Of a stretch of 64,000 bases of DNA, positions 16,735 to 27,798 are shown in pieces. The notes under the pieces were generated by a model. The model did not search any database, was not told the DNA's origin, and worked only from the letters and a program-made list of their open reading frames with translations. The stretch comes from Symbiodinium microadriaticum (Eukaryota > Sar > Dinophyceae > Suessiales > Symbiodiniaceae), in the NCBI GenBank assembly GCA_001939145.1, contig LSRX01000168.1, positions 291,437 to 355,436 of the forward strand, given 5' to 3'. The translations under genes and the position numbers were made by a program. Numbering within the stretch: position 1 is the stretch's first letter; each line of letters begins with the position of its first letter.

Positions 16735-17740
16735 GGGTTTAGGGTTTCGGGGTTTAGAGGTTCAGGGTTTGGGGGTCTAGGGTTTAGGGGTTTAGGTGTT
16801 TAGGGTATAGGGGTTTAGGGGCTTAGGGTTTAGGGTCTTCGTTGGGCATTGTGGAGGTAATGTCGTCAACCCTCAACCCCAAACCCTGAACCGTGCGGTG
16901 GGGGTACCATGCACAGCGAAGGCACGAACGACCGCAATCCATAGGTTTTAGGGGTTTAGGGTTGTTCCCTCACCCAGTCTGCTGCCAGGAAGCCGATAAA
17001 GCGCATGCTACCAGGCCAGGGATGTTGCAGCTTCTGCACGCTTCGTTTCGATTCTTCTGTGGGTTACTAGGGTTTACGGCTTAAGGTTCGGTTTTCAGGG
17101 TTTTGACGGAGCTTCTGTGAGCTATTAGGGTTTAAGGTTCGGTTTTTCAGGGTTTTGACATGAAGTTCAGCCGCTAGGGTTTATATAGGGCTTCGAGCTT
17201 TGAGGTGAGCTAGGGTTTAGGGCTTTGGGTGTTGAAGTGAATGTCAGCTTTGCTCCCATGCCCGAGAATGGCCCCGAAACTTGAATCTTGAAACCCCAAA
17301 GCAGCTTGCAAAACCCTAAAACTCCTAAAGTCACGGGGCCGAAACACTAAAGCCGGTGGACCCCCTGAATCCTAAACCCTAGGCCCTAGTAAACCCTAAA
17401 CCCCGAAAACCCACAAGCCCTAGCCACCAAAACCCTAAAGTCCTAAAGCCCTAAAGCCCTTTTTAAACCCAAAACCCTAAAGCCTCAAAACCCTAAACCT
17501 TCAAACCCTAAAGTACCCTGTAGACTAAGAACCCTGTGCCCCTAAATGAACTGTGGCTCTCCAAGAGCCTGCAAGCCTGAACCAACTTTTGAAGACGTAG
17601 GAGGACCCCCAAAGTGCCCTTTAGTTTTAGGGTTTAGGGTTCAGGGTTTAGGGTTCAGGGTTTAGGGTTGAGGGTATACAATTGAATAGAGCCCATAAGA
17701 GCCCTTATGAAATCTCGCCTCCATACGGGTTGTGCAGTAT
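16735..17740. repeat. Telomere-type repeat arrays with small islands
   Basis: Arrays run as TTTAGGG at 16735-16850, 17070-17230 and 17625-17675, and as CCCTAAA at 17290-17560. A small plus-strand island near 16975-17065 (QEADKAHATRPGMLQLLHAS) could be coding, but support is weak. Confidence 0.7.
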
Positions 17741-17742
17741 CN

Positions 17743-18158
17743 AATTTAATTCTTCAGGGTTAAGGGCTTTATAAGGTTTTTAAGGTTTAGGGATAATTTA
17801 ATTCTTCAGGGTTAAGGGCTTTATAAGGTTTTTAAGGTTTAGGGATAATTTAATTCTTCAGGGTTAAGGGCTTTATAAGGTTTTTAAGGTTTAGGGATAA
17901 TTTAATTCTTCAGGGTTAAGGGCTTTATAAGGTTTTTAAGGTTTAGGGATAATTTAATTCTTCAGGGTTAAGGGCTTTATAAGGTTTTTAAGGTTTAGGG
18001 ATAATTTAATTCTTCAGGGTTAAGGGCTTTATAAGGTTTTTAAGGTTTAGGGATAATTTAATTCTTCAGGGTTAAGGGCTTTATAAGGTTTTTAAGGTTT
18101 AGGGATAATTTAATTCTTCAGGGTTAAGGGCTTTATAAGGTTTTTAAGGTTTAGGGAT
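17743..18158. repeat. Eight identical 52-base tandem repeats
   Basis: The unit begins AATTTAATTCTTCAGGG and ends TTTAAGGTTTAGGGAT. Unit starts at 17743, 17795 and 17847 give a 52-base period, and 416 bases make eight copies that look identical. A lone N sits at 17742, directly before the first copy, and the 30 or so bases before it recur at 18659-18690. Recent expansion or an assembly join is likely. Confidence 0.95.
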
Positions 18159-18289
18159 TCAAGGTCTGGGGCTTTAAGCCTTTATAAAAGGTTTAGGCTT
18201 TGGGGCTTTAGGGCTTTAGGGTTGTTGAGTTCTAGAGTTTCAGAGTACATGGTTTAGAGTTTTCGAATGTAGGGCTTCATCCTGACTTG

Positions 18290-18720
18290 TCTGTTCTGTC
18301 AGTCCAGGGGCAACGAGGCTAGCGATGCGGGCCTCTATCCCCTTTTGTTCAATACCAGTCCGAGACAACACCTCAACGAAACTGACGCACCAAATTCACG
18401 AGCCGACATCAACGAAACGAAGTACCCAAAACGGATTAACCATGAGTTAATATCTTACAAGTCAGGTCGGACTGACAAGTTTTGCCTCTTTACCGATGGC
18501 TTTGTGGCTAGTTGCCTACGAAGGTCAACGAAAGCTGCATGGAAGCAAAACGACTCGTGACATCGCCTGCTTGTCAAACCGGGTGTGTGCTGCGACCAAC
18601 TCAGCTTTGCGGTCGAAGCGGTGGTGTTGACTTCGACATGTGGAACAACGGCGCTTTGAAATCTCGCCTCCATACGGGATGTGCAGTATCTGAACGTCTT
18701 CGACAGCTGTGCTGTGGGGC
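18290..18720. other. Unique GC-richer island, no gene assigned
   Basis: Non-repeat sequence between telomere-type arrays, with short open frames on both strands but none with a recognisable domain. Bases 18659-18690 are near-identical to 17712-17741. Confidence 0.4.
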
Positions 18721-18929
18721 TTCAGGGTCTTAGAGATTTAGGGCTTGGGGTTTCAGGGTTTGGGGTTGCAGCGCTTCAGGCTTTAGGGTTTTAGTGCTTG
18801 GGGCTTAGAATAAATACACCCTGCACCGCAGAGGCCTGAATAACTACAACAACTTGTCTGCTCTGAATACATGTTGTAGGAACATAGGAACCGGAATGGG
18901 GCAGTTTACTACTTTTCATAGTACGCTGA

Positions 18930-19085
18930 AGCCCAAGACCCTAAACCCTCAAATCCTACAGTGCCTTACACCCTAAACTCTAAACCCTAAACCCTACCCC
19001 TAAACCCTAACCCTAACCCTAACCCCTAAACCCTAAACCCTGACCCTAAACCCTAAACCCTAAATCCTAAATCCTAAACCCCAAA
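18930..19085. repeat. CCCTAAA array
   Basis: A fairly regular CCCTAAA/CCCTAA array (about 18945-19085) that ends at the donor side of the exon-like block at 19089-19201 on the minus strand. Confidence 0.9.
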
Positions 19086-19088
19086 CCC

Positions 19089-19201
19089 TCATCGGGCCCC
19101 AGAACCCCTCCGACGACCAGCCTCTCCAACTCCTTCAGCACTCGGATGCAGGTGTCCGAGAGCTCGCTGGCAGGGACGACTGCGTGACTCTCCTGGACCA
19201 T
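19089..19201 (-). other. Exon-like island with splice-like borders
   Basis: On the minus strand a 113-base block follows AAGTTACAG and is followed by GTTTGGGGTTTAGG. It reads MVQESHAVVPASELSDTCIR, then VLKELERLVVGGVLGPDE, which is protein-like (amphipathic helix). The downstream border is the start of a telomere-type array. Family unknown. Confidence 0.45.
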
Positions 19202-19204
19202 CTG

Positions 19205-19310
19205 TAACTTGTCGAAAATTAGGGATACCTTATTTTGGGGGGTCCTTATAATACGCATCCTACTATTTAGGGTACTATATTCGGGTCCCCCTATTCTTGG
19301 AAACCCCCAT
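19205..19310. repeat. MITE-like element, family F
   Basis: An inverted-repeat-like stretch (TTAGGGATACCTTATTTTGG … GGGTCCCCCTATTCTTGG). It shares sequence with 41032-41130 and 45577-45655, such as TCCTACTATTTAGGGTAC. Non-coding. Confidence 0.55.
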
Positions 19311-19630
19311 CTACTATGGCATCGCCAAGGGCCTTAGAGTTTGGGCTTTAGGGCATGTAGAATACTGTTATATTAAAGGTTTCCTTTTGAAAGGGCTTCG
19401 AAAAGGCTTTAGTCTATCTCGGTGGGTATTGGGGTAAATCTTAGTTTCATGATCTTAAAGAAACCCAAGAAATGATGCTCCTAACTAGTCAGCACCCCCC
19501 CCGCCCCCCACATGTTAACCTACTAGTCCCCAGCTCTTCTCTCTCGGAACCCCTTTAAGAACCGATTGGTCTAAGCCGCTTTAAATCGCGGATGTGGAGA
19601 TGTGCTTGTAGCGAAAGCGAGCGAACTAGA

Positions 19631-19753
19631 GCGAGAGCCGAGAGAGAGAGGGAGAGAGAGAGAGAAGAAGAAAAAGAGAGAGAGAGAGAGAGATAGGTAG
19701 AGAGAGAGAGAGAAGAGAGAGAATAGACAGAGAGAGAGAGAGAGAGAGAGAGA

Positions 19754-19810
<57 letters not shown>

Positions 19811-19885
19811 AGAGAGCACGCAAGGAAGCCAGAGAGAGAGAAGTAGGCAAGCGAGTGAGGGAGAGACAGAGAGAGGTATCACAAG
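19631..19885. repeat. GA-rich microsatellite
   Basis: Long (GA)n runs with small interruptions. The open frames across it are low-complexity Ser/Leu and are not genes. Confidence 0.95.
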
Positions 19886-19999
19886 AACCCACCAAACCAG
19901 AAAGCCTGGAACCCTACTGTAAGCTCCACGTCTGAAACGTTTCGAAGCCCCACGCGCCAACCAAGAACCCCTACTTGTGCCCAGGTCTTTGTCATTAAG

Positions 20000-20310
20000 A
20001 TAAGCCTCACCACGTCCTTCCGACGTGGTGGGGGAGACCCCCACCACGTCTACTAAACAGCCTTATTTAATTTCAAGTTTGGCCTGAAATTTCAAGGGCC
20101 TTACGTGTCAGGAGGTACGTTGAAATTTCAGCGACGTGGGTCTTCGAGGGAGGTAAGGTGGGATCCCTGAACCAAAGCTGAAGTCGGCACGGCTGAAATG
20201 GTAAGGACCTTAGGTGGTGGGGAGGTATGCTAACATTTCAAAGACGTGGGTAAAGCAAGGTCCCTGCACTCAGGCTGCAGTCGGAAGTATCGGTCATTTT
20301 TCTGTTCTCC
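20000..20310. repeat. Repeated GAAATTTCA / GACGTGG motifs
   Basis: GAAATTTCA-like words followed by GACGTGG recur about every 60-100 bases (near 20088, 20130, 20185, 20230), and CCACGTC words occur at 19995-20050. Related words appear at 20960-21110. Function unknown; possibly arms of an old inverted-repeat element. Confidence 0.4.
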
Positions 20311-20458
20311 GTTCAAAAATCTCGGATGGCTCTAGGGTTCAAGATGTAGGGTGTAGGATTTAAGGTTGTAGCTTTTAGGGGGTTTAGGATTTAGGGTTTC
20401 GGGCTTTAGGAATTAGGGTTTCCCCAAGTTTGTAACATTTGATAACAATTTCACCTAG

Positions 20459-20580
20459 CAGCAGCGCACTCTTTATTTTCTCAACAACCCCGGCACTAAG
20501 GAATTCACAGCCAGCACCAGCCCAGCCTCGGTTACCCCGGTGCCGCCCCCCCCAAATCGACTCCCAAATGGATGTCCCGG
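20459..20580 (+). other. Exon-like island with splice-like borders
   Basis: On the plus strand a 122-base block follows TTTCACCTAG and is followed by GTGGTTTGGGG. It reads QQRTLYFLNNPGTKEFTAST, then a Pro-rich tail (SVTPVPPPPNRLPNGCPG). Composition is protein-like. No family recognised. Confidence 0.4.
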
Positions 20581-20825
20581 GTGGTTTGGGGTCTTCGGTT
20601 TTAGGGTTCGGGGTTTGGGGTCTTCGGTTTTGGAGTTTCGGTTGTAGGGTTCGGGGTTTGGGGTCTTCGGTTTTGGAGTTTCGGTTTTAGGGTTCGGGGT
20701 TTGGGGTCTTCGGTTTTAGGGTTCGGGGTTTGGGGTCTTCGGTTGTGGAGTTTCGGTTTTAGGGTTCGGGGGTTGGGGTCTTCGGTTTTGGAGTTTCGGT
20801 TTTAGGGTTCGGGGTTTTGAGGAAT
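20581..20825. repeat. Tandem repeat of GGGTCTTCGGTTTTGGAG-type units
   Basis: Roughly 30-45-base variants built from TTCGGGGTTTGGGGTCTTCGG and GGAGTTTCGG, a derivative of telomere-type sequence. Confidence 0.85.
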
Positions 20826-21220
20826 CGGTTTCTACATGTTGCTAGAAAAGATATTTCGATCAAAGTTGAAGTGCCTGAAGGCGCCCATTCAATGTGAATC
20901 CTTACCTCTCATACCCCTCAAAGGTGCACGCCACATTTGAGCATATTTGAGCCAGCTTTCTTGGGAGGCGCATGTTGAAATGGAAAAGCCACCTGATAGC
21001 CCGCGCAAGCTGAAATAGTTTAGGCAAAACGTACGTCCAAGGTCCGCTCAAAAGCCTCCCCCGAAATATTTCAGGACCACTCCCCCACGTCCTTATTTCA
21101 ACAAGAGGGGGGTGGTGATTCTGCATCCTCTGGCCTGCTTCACTATACGACTCGCAATGCTCGAGGGGCTTGTGGAGTTTGGGGTTCATGGCCTCGGCTG
21201 ACAGCTTCAGCCCCTAAAGC
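20826..21220. other. Intergenic stretch, no gene recognised
   Basis: Contains TTTCA and CCACGTC words like those at 20000-20310 and a minus-strand open frame (21189-20902) without protein-like features I can name. Confidence 0.4.
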
Positions 21221-21335
21221 CTAAACTATTATTATTATTATTACTCTTATTACGTATTATTTACTATTATTATCATTCTTATTGTTATTATTATTTTTTT
21301 TTATCACGAGTATGATTATTATTACTACCATTATT
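21221..21335. repeat. ATT-rich microsatellite
   Basis: Imperfect (ATT)n/(TTA)n with a short poly-T. Confidence 0.9.
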
Positions 21336-21469
21336 ATAAACCTAAACCCAACCCAGGAGCTGCGTACATAGGATGCCAGGGTCGCGATGTTCATCCGGGG
21401 CCCAAGACTTCCTAAGCCTGTGCAGCGCTTGCTCAAGCTAAAGAAACAGGAGCCTCAAAACCTCTGAAC

Positions 21470-21650
21470 CCTAAATGAACTCATAAACCCTAAACCCCCA
21501 AACCCTAACCCCTAAAGTCTAAACCCTAAACCCCTAAATCCCTAAACCCCTAAACCCTATAAACCCCCAAACCCTAAACCCCAAACCCTAAAACCCCTCA
21601 AACCCCAACCCCTAACCCCTAAACCCTAAATCAACCCACCAAAACCCTGA
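21470..21650. repeat. CCCTAAAC array
   Basis: Telomere-type array in CCCTAAA orientation, many units of 7-9 bases. Confidence 0.9.
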
Positions 21651-21665
21651 ACCAACCCACTTCAG

Positions 21666-21794
21666 GGACCCTTAGGAGACACACAGTACCCCGCGAATTC
21701 CGCCTCAGTGGTTGCGCCACCGCAGCCTTTGCCAAGCTGTCGTGAGATTCGAAGGCTTTTGCGTGTAGGTCTCCAGGGTACTCTAGAGACTTAG
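21666..21794 (+). other. Exon-like island ending in a stop
   Basis: After ACTTCAG the plus strand reads GPLGDTQYPANSASVVAPPQ, then PLPSCREIRRLLRVGLQ and a TAG at 21792-21794. It could be a last exon or a remnant. Unknown family. Confidence 0.35.
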
Positions 21795-22290
21795 GGTTTA
21801 GGGTTTAGGGTGGAGGGTTTACGGTTTAAGGGTTCGGTTTAGGGTTGTGATTTGGACTTTGGGGTTTAGGCGATCTAGAAGCTTTCTGTTTTTACAGTTT
21901 AGGATTTAGGCAACCGGGTTGAAGGCTTTGCGTTCAGGGTTCGGGGGGTCGTTCTCCAAGAGACCCTAAAAGGTAAGCTAGTTCGGGATCTGGTGGCATG
22001 GGGCAACGAACCTTTGACTTCGTAGTAGCTGTGCAAACCCGACTGGTCTGCTGTAGGCTTGAGGGTTGTAGCTAAATAGGTCCTTGCACTTTGGCCCTCA
22101 AGCACCTACACAGTATATGGGTACATGGAGCCCAAGCCCCAAGCCATTGAAAGAGCCCTTAAGGAACACTAAACCCTTATAGATCCCTCGAAGGAGCCCT
22201 TCAAAAACACATCCCAAGCCCTAAACCCTAAACTCTAAACCCTGAACCCTAAACCCTAAGCCCTAAACCCTAAACTCTAAACCCTTAAAC
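21795..22290. repeat. Telomere-type repeats with a gene-free middle
   Basis: TTTAGGG words at 21788-21880, CCCTAAA words at 22215-22290. The sequence between holds only short frames without domains. Confidence 0.6.
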
Positions 22291-22372
22291 CGAGGCAGCC
22301 TCCACCATCGGGGATGCAAGCAGCCACTGCTGCCCGTGCGGCCTCGAGCTCTCCGGCTGGTGCGAGTGTCGT
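22291..22372 (-). other. Exon-like island with splice-like borders
   Basis: An 82-base block on the minus strand follows AAAGCCTAG and is followed by GTTTAAGGGTTTAG. It reads RHSHQPESSRPHGQQWLLAS, then PMVEAAS. The donor-side sequence is the same as at 22966. Confidence 0.4.
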
Positions 22373-22640
22373 CTAGGCTTTAGGCTTTAGGTCTTTATGG
22401 GGTTTAGGGTGTAGGGCTTTAGGCTTCAGGTCTTTATGGGGTTTAGGGTGTAGGGCTTTAGGGCTTTAGGCTTTAGGGCTTCATAGGGTTTAGGGTGTGG
22501 GGCTTTCGGCTTGTAGGGTTTAGGGTGTAGGGTTTTAGGCTTTAAGGGCTTTTAGGGTTTAGGGTGTAGGGCTTTAGGATTTAAGGGTTTTTGGGGTTTA
22601 GGGTTTGAAGGGTTTAGGGCACGACGATTCCCTTGGAGTT
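22373..22640. repeat. TTTAGGGTGTAGGGC-type tandem repeats
   Basis: Repeated units such as GGGTTTAGGGTGTAGGGCTT with variants; at 22390-22470 a roughly 50-base unit is repeated (GTCTTTATGGGGTTTAGG). Confidence 0.9.
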
Positions 22641-22965
22641 GGTTGTCTTGATCGTAGCGTGTAGCTTAGGGGTTGGCGAGCTCCCGAACGGCCAGACAAG
22701 GCATGGATCGTGGGATTGGACCTTCTTCCAAAGTCCGAGAATGCAGAGAGTCTAGGTTTTAGGGTTCATCATGCTCCGACATTGGCAGGTTCAGGGTTTA
22801 GGTTTTAGCTTTCAAAGGAGCCTTTCAAGAAGGGAACCCCCATGAACAACCGTAGACCCTCTACCTGAAGCTCGGATCCCTATAAACCCTAAACCCTAAA
22901 CCTTAAACCCTAAACCTTAAACCCTAAACCCTAAACCTTAGACCCTAAACCCTAAACCCTTAAAC

Positions 22966-23046
22966 CGTCCTGCAGGATTTCCTTGACCAGCGCCCTTCCG
23001 GCGGGCAGCTGCTCCACAGGCAGGCGTGAGGCCTGCGCGAAGGTGG
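22966..23046 (-). other. Exon-like island with splice-like borders
   Basis: An 81-base (27-codon) block on the minus strand follows TTCATTAAAG and is followed by GTTTAAGGGTTTAGG. It reads ATFAQASRLPVEQLPAGRAL, then VKEILQD, a good amphipathic helix. The array at 22875-22965 starts exactly at its end. Confidence 0.45.
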
Positions 23047-23134
23047 CTTTAATGAAGATGTAGGGTTCCCTTTGAGGGTTCCCTTTAAAGGGGGTCTATC
23101 AGGGTGTCTAAAAAAAGCTACTATAAGAGTCCTT

Positions 23135-23240
23135 TGTAGGGGCCTTAATCGTTAGAATAGGGTTTTGGGATACATGATACTATAACTATAGTAAGCAAAC
23201 CCCCAAAATAGTATAGGTAATTATTCAGGCCCCCCTATTA
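23135..23240. repeat. Dispersed element, family D
   Basis: GGGGCCTTAATCGTTAGAAT… matches 13030-13110 and 14345-14430. AT-rich and non-coding. Confidence 0.5.
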
Positions 23241-23244
23241 TAGA

Positions 23245-24300
23245 GCTCAGCGTTCTAGGGTTTAGGGTTTTAAGTTTCAGGGCTTCGGGTCGAGAGGATA
23301 GGGCTTCGGGGTTGATCGAGGATTTGGGGCTTGCGGCTTAATTAAGGCTTTAGGGTTTGTAGGGTTTTAGGGTTTAGGGTGGGTGAGTTTCGGGTTTAGG
23401 GTTGTTTTCAGGGTTCCTTAAGGAGCGGGCCCTGCCACAACGCTCAAAAGCCAGGTGCAGGCCCCGTAGCTCTCTTGGAAAGCACTACAAACCCTGATCG
23501 TTGAACCCCTGACCAAATCCTAAGCCCTAAACTCCAAACCTGGAACCCCAAAACGATAAAACCCCCATAAACCAAAACCAGGGAACCTTTAGTCTTTTGG
23601 TACTTATGCCAAGGGGTGGCGCATACGAATCAGAAATATCCACGGCAAACCCTTGAGCATGGAAACATGGAACTAGCGGTTCCCTATTCGGGTTTTCGCG
23701 TCAGAGCCGAAGCCATCCTTCGACCACAAGCCTGCACTGTCGTCGCTACCACCCAAACCATTTGTCAATTGCTGAAATGCAATACCAAATAGAAGGACAA
23801 GAGGCATACAAGTGATTTTCCACATCAATCAGAGAAAACCAAAGCAAAACACGGTAAGTTTGGAATATGTTTACGGGGCGTCTGGGCGTGAGACTCTGCA
23901 ACTCGCAAGAACCCTTTTAGGTTTAGGGTTTTGGGTTTGTAGAAACACTCTAACTCTAAGCCTTATGCCCTAAACCATCTCTTAGGTCAGGGTTAGGGAT
24001 TCGTGGTTAAGCCATTTTCTAAGGGTCCATGTACTTATGTACACATAGGCGTTCAAGAGATTGCTGTAGGCATTTAAGGGATCAGGGGTTTCGGGTTCAG
24101 GCTTTGGGGTTTAGGGCCCTTCAGGTACGACGCAACAAGGCTAATAAGGCTCATCCACAAGAGCCTGAAACATCCCATGAGTCTGAAATTGGAGGATGCT
24201 ATAGCTTACTTTCCCAAAGGGTCCTAGGTACTGTTATGGGGGATACTTCCGAAATCATAACAGTAATTCGTACTATAGTAAACCCTACCTACTACTCTAT
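23245..24300. other. Repeat-rich intergenic stretch
   Basis: TTTAGGG words at 23245-23420 and 23910-23935; the remainder is AT-richer with short frames only. No gene recognised. Confidence 0.5.
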
Positions 24301-24301
24301 A

Positions 24302-24392
24302 CCCATGTATAGGCCCCTAAGTAGTTCCTTTTGGGGATTACCTTGTAGGATTTTAATACACCATAAGCAAGAACTACTTATGGGCCTATGGG
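24302..24392. mobile_element. MITE family A, copy 1 (TA target duplication)
   Basis: A 91-base inverted-repeat element. Ends CCCATGTATAGGCCCC and GGGCCTATGGG, flanked on both sides by TA (24300-24301 and 24393-24394). The inner part has GTAGTTCCTTTT … AAGAACTAC. Confidence 0.85.
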
Positions 24393-24523
24393 TAGGCCCC
24401 AAACCCTAAACCCTACCAGCCCTAGACCACTAGGCTGTAATGTTTCGACTCAGGCATCCGGATTGAGGCACTACCCACATAGGTACTTAGGACCCCTTTT
24501 GGGTTTAAGACCTTTCTCTGAAG

Positions 24524-24578
24524 CCTTCACCGCCAACTCCTGAAGAGAGGAGGCGGCAGGCTCCTTGGATGCAGGATG
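24524..24578 (+). other. Exon-like island, plus strand
   Basis: After TCTCTGAAG it reads PSPPTPEERRRQAPWMQDG and is followed by GTTCAGGGTTTAGGGG. Very short; low confidence. Confidence 0.3.
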
Positions 24579-24660
24579 GTTCAGGGTTTAGGGGATTAGG
24601 GTTTAGGGGTTTAGGGTTTAGGGGTTTAGGGTTTAGGGTTTATGGGGGGGACTTTGGGGA
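24579..24660. repeat. TTTAGGGG array
   Basis: Regular array alternating TTTAGGG and TTTAGGGG. Confidence 0.9.
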
Positions 24661-24680
24661 GGTTAGGCTTTAGGTTTTTT

Positions 24681-24750
24681 GGGGAGTCGAGTGGCTCAGT
24701 GGTTGAGGGGTTTCAAGGCGTAAGGATCTGGGGTCTCGAGATTAAGGGGG
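24681..24750 (+). other. tRNA-like A/B box pair (possible SINE head)
   Basis: TGGCTCAGTGG at 24692-24702 fits the tRNA A-box consensus, and GGTCTCGAGAT at 24732-24742 is a weak B-box-like word 40 bases further on. No clean cloverleaf could be drawn, so a tRNA-derived SINE head or chance are the options. Confidence 0.3.
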
Positions 24751-26920
24751 CTTAGGGGTCCTTGGAAGGGCTCCTTTGAAGGATGTCTCTAAGGCTTCTA
24801 AATGGGCCCCTTAAGTTAAAAGGGCTTTAGAAAGGCTCCACAAGGGTTTTGGATTTGAGGTCCAGGGTTTGGAAAATGAAGGGTCTTGGGGTCGAGGGTT
24901 TTGGGGTTGGGGGTTTGGCGGCCATGTCTTACAGCCCAAAACTTTTTACATCGAGTCGCAAACGCACACCTAAACCAGGACATTTCCCCAAAGCACTACG
25001 CTCCTGTTGAAGGTGCAATGGGTACGAGCTAGGTCGATCATTCTGTAATGATATCTGTACCTTTGCTTTCGCAGCATGCAGCCATGAGTGTAAAGAAGCC
25101 CCCACAAGTATGGACTGCCAAGGAGTGGGCAGGCAACACCCTGCCACTTTTTGATTTCGAAACCCGAAGCAAACCGAACGGGAAGCCGAAGTTTAGAGCA
25201 ACGGATGCTGAGACTGTTAACTCTGGCCAAGCTGAAACTAAATTAGCATGGGTCTCCACAGAACTCCTTTTCAACAGATAAGGGGTTTATGATGGTACAC
25301 TGTCAAGGTATCAGACCTTTTCGTGCAAGGGCATTGTATTGGGATCATAACAATTCTTGTCGGAGCCCTAGCAAACAAATGTGCTGCATGACCCAAGTGT
25401 CGCTAGGAAATGTCTGAAACTCATTCCTTCATCCGCAACATTTTGGGGTTAAGGCACATGATCATATTTCCACTCCTAAATATCGAATCTCACCCAAAAG
25501 CCTTAAACCCTAAACCCTAAAACTGTAAACTTTCTGGGCCCCAAGGCCCGAAGTTCACTCTCCCAGGGCTTCGCATGTAGGGTATGCGAAACCCAAGTCA
25601 GGAACACGCGCTGAACAGCCTGGTTTCTCAACCGACTTGTAACCACCGTTGCCCACGGAATCCTAAGCTCTCTCCCCCTAAACCCCACACCCCTACACCC
25701 TAAATCTAATCTCCGCTAACTCACCTTCAGCCCTCCTAACCAACCCTCCGTAAGCCCTACATAAGAATCCGAATCTGCCGATATCCCTTATAGCTTATAC
25801 ACTTAACGGTACGCTCCCGAATATGATTTCAGGATGCTTAGGGCATATTCCTCACTTAAATCTTCGTCGCTGAGATCACAAGCATAAGAAAGTGTACACT
25901 TTCAGTTCTATAAGGGATCATATTATCCCAAAGAGTTTAAAGTGTACTGATTCAGCTCTTAGAACTAGGAGGATATTGACAAAAATGGGAAACCCCACCC
26001 CGCCAAGCGACTGGGTCGCCGGAATGGGCCCTGGACACGCTCAAAGGGACTTTGAAAGCAGATTGGGGTTTAGGGTTTAAGCCAAAAAGTTGGAAACCGG
26101 ATCAAGCCGGGATTCCCTATACATTGCTCTTCAGGATAGAGGCTTGTGGGTTTCCAAGTTTGGGGCTTCTACTGTAAGTCGAATTGCCGGTGTCACCCGG
26201 AGGCTCAGCGTGTGGTTTCTGTGGTTTAGGGTTGAGGTGTTTTGTTGATTTAGAGTTTAGGGGTTAGGGTTTGAGGGTTTAGCGCTGAGGCTGCTTATTG
26301 TTTTAAGTTTCGGGTTTAGGGTTTTGAGTCTTGGATCGGAGAGCCCACTACCTCATCTCAACAATACTCATTTGCTTAATGCTCACTTCCGAAATATCCC
26401 ACGGAAGTAGAAGGTTAATACTAAATCACAAAAGCCCGAAAGCTTACAGGTTGTGCGTTGGAGAGCGATATTAAACCAGAGTGACAAAAACTGTGTAGTT
26501 TAAAACAACTATGTCTGAACGAAGGGCTCTCTGGGGAATCGGTGAGCACCCTTAGGGCCTTAGGCTATGTTTCAGTGATTCCCGGGGTCCGGTGGGGGTG
26601 CAGCAGCTGCGAATAGGACACAGGGAAAAGACTTAGCCCGTGGTCCAGCTCACTACGTCGGGATCAGGATCGTATATTTGAGGGTTGGGCCTTTTGCTGC
26701 AACTTGCTTCGTGATGCTCCTAAAGGTACACAGCTTACTCTGGGTAATCCTGACCCATGCCGTGTCTAAAGTTCTTCAGTAAGTAAGGGTTGGGGGTTTA
26801 GGCGGTGGTCTCAATATCTTCGGATGGCGACATGAGTGCTCAGCTGGATGGAGGTACACTACATGGACACATGGATGGTGTCACGTTCAAGGACTTAAGT
26901 CTATGTGGCAAAGGATATGG
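24751..26920. other. Intergenic stretch, no gene recognised
   Basis: Low density of telomere-type words (24830-24920, 25500-25520, 25680-25710, 26070, 26230-26330). Short overlapping frames on both strands at 25040-25280 do not show a domain. A plus-strand frame at 25990-26070 (DWVAGMGPGHAQRDFESRLG) may be an exon remnant. Confidence 0.45.
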
Positions 26921-27018
26921 GTAGTTTTCTAAACTAGGGTCCCCTTTAGGGTTACTTGTTTTTAGTGTGTCGTACCATATTTGGGACCTACACCGGGACC
27001 GTAATTTAGAAAACTACA
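26919..27018. mobile_element. MITE family B, copy 1
   Basis: Inverted-repeat element: GGGTAGTTTTCTAAACTAGG at the left and TAATTTAGAAAACTAC at the right, about 100 bases. No target duplication could be set. Confidence 0.7.
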
Positions 27019-27456
27019 CCTTTACTGAGCTTCAAGTTCTCGTGCAACATTCGTTGCCAACTCAGCCACGTCCTGTACTGTGTTTACGTGCCTGGACCTT
27101 AGGGTCATGTGCGACGAAGTCACTTATCTCCTGCTGCTAAGACCCAAGTCCCTTCAAGCAGGTTTTGGATGCCACCATCTCTTAAACCCTAAACCCTAAA
27201 GGCCCGAAACCCGAAGCCCTCCCATATCATGATACCATTTGTTTGCGCTGTGTCTCACATCTCCTTTGCCTAACCTTGCCCCCTCTCAACATACGATCAC
27301 GTTTATCGCGCCTTGTTGCTTAAACCCGGCATCAAAGAGAAAACAAGCAGAAACTATCACAGGCATCGAAGCTGCATGAAGTATAATACGAACATGACAA
27401 GCCAAAGCTATACTCTAATTACAAAGTACCGCATGATGTGAAATCCTTGTCGATAA

Positions 27457-27552
27457 CCCCAAGAGTCCAAGCAGTCCCTATTTATGGCTTTTGCTACCCC
27501 AAAAGGCCCTAATGTCCTTAAATAAATGAATACCTGGACCGGGCCCTTAGGG
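27457..27552. mobile_element. MITE family C, copy (decayed)
   Basis: CCCCAAGAGTCCAAGCAG at the left and GGGCCCTTAGGG at the right, with inner GTCCTTAAATAAATGAATAC. It matches the better copies at 38647 and 42810. Confidence 0.6.
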
Positions 27553-27599
27553 AAATTTATTAAGTTCTTATAAGGGGGTTGATCTCAGGGCTCCTTTAA

Positions 27600-27730
27600 G
27601 GGCTCCGCTAAGGGCTCCAAACCCTAATTAAACCCTAAACCCTCAACCCTAAACCCTAAACCCTAACCCAAGCCCGAAACCCTAAACCCTAAGCCCTACA
27701 CCCAAATCCCGGGTGGGACCCCGACCGCAG
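27600..27730. repeat. CCCTAAA array
   Basis: Telomere-type array in CCCTAAA orientation (about 27615-27705). Confidence 0.85.
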
Positions 27731-27798
27731 GCCAGGAGCTGCAGCGAAAATCTCCGACGGAGTCATGTCTGCAACGCCTAAGCTCCAACTTGTGGAGG
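27731..27798 (+). other. Exon-like island followed by GTTTAGGG
   Basis: After CCCGACCGCAG it reads GQELQRKSPTESCLQRLSSN, then LWR, and is followed at once by GTTTAGGGTTTTAGG. Its last 15 bases (TCCAACTTGTGGAGG) recur at 27852-27866 on the far side of the array. Confidence 0.4.

Noticed and set aside
17743..18158. CRISPR array
   Set aside because: Units are contiguous identical 52-mers without spacers, in eukaryotic DNA.
19571..20047. Minus-strand open frame of 158 codons with Ser/Leu runs
   Set aside because: It translates the GA microsatellite; no real protein signal.
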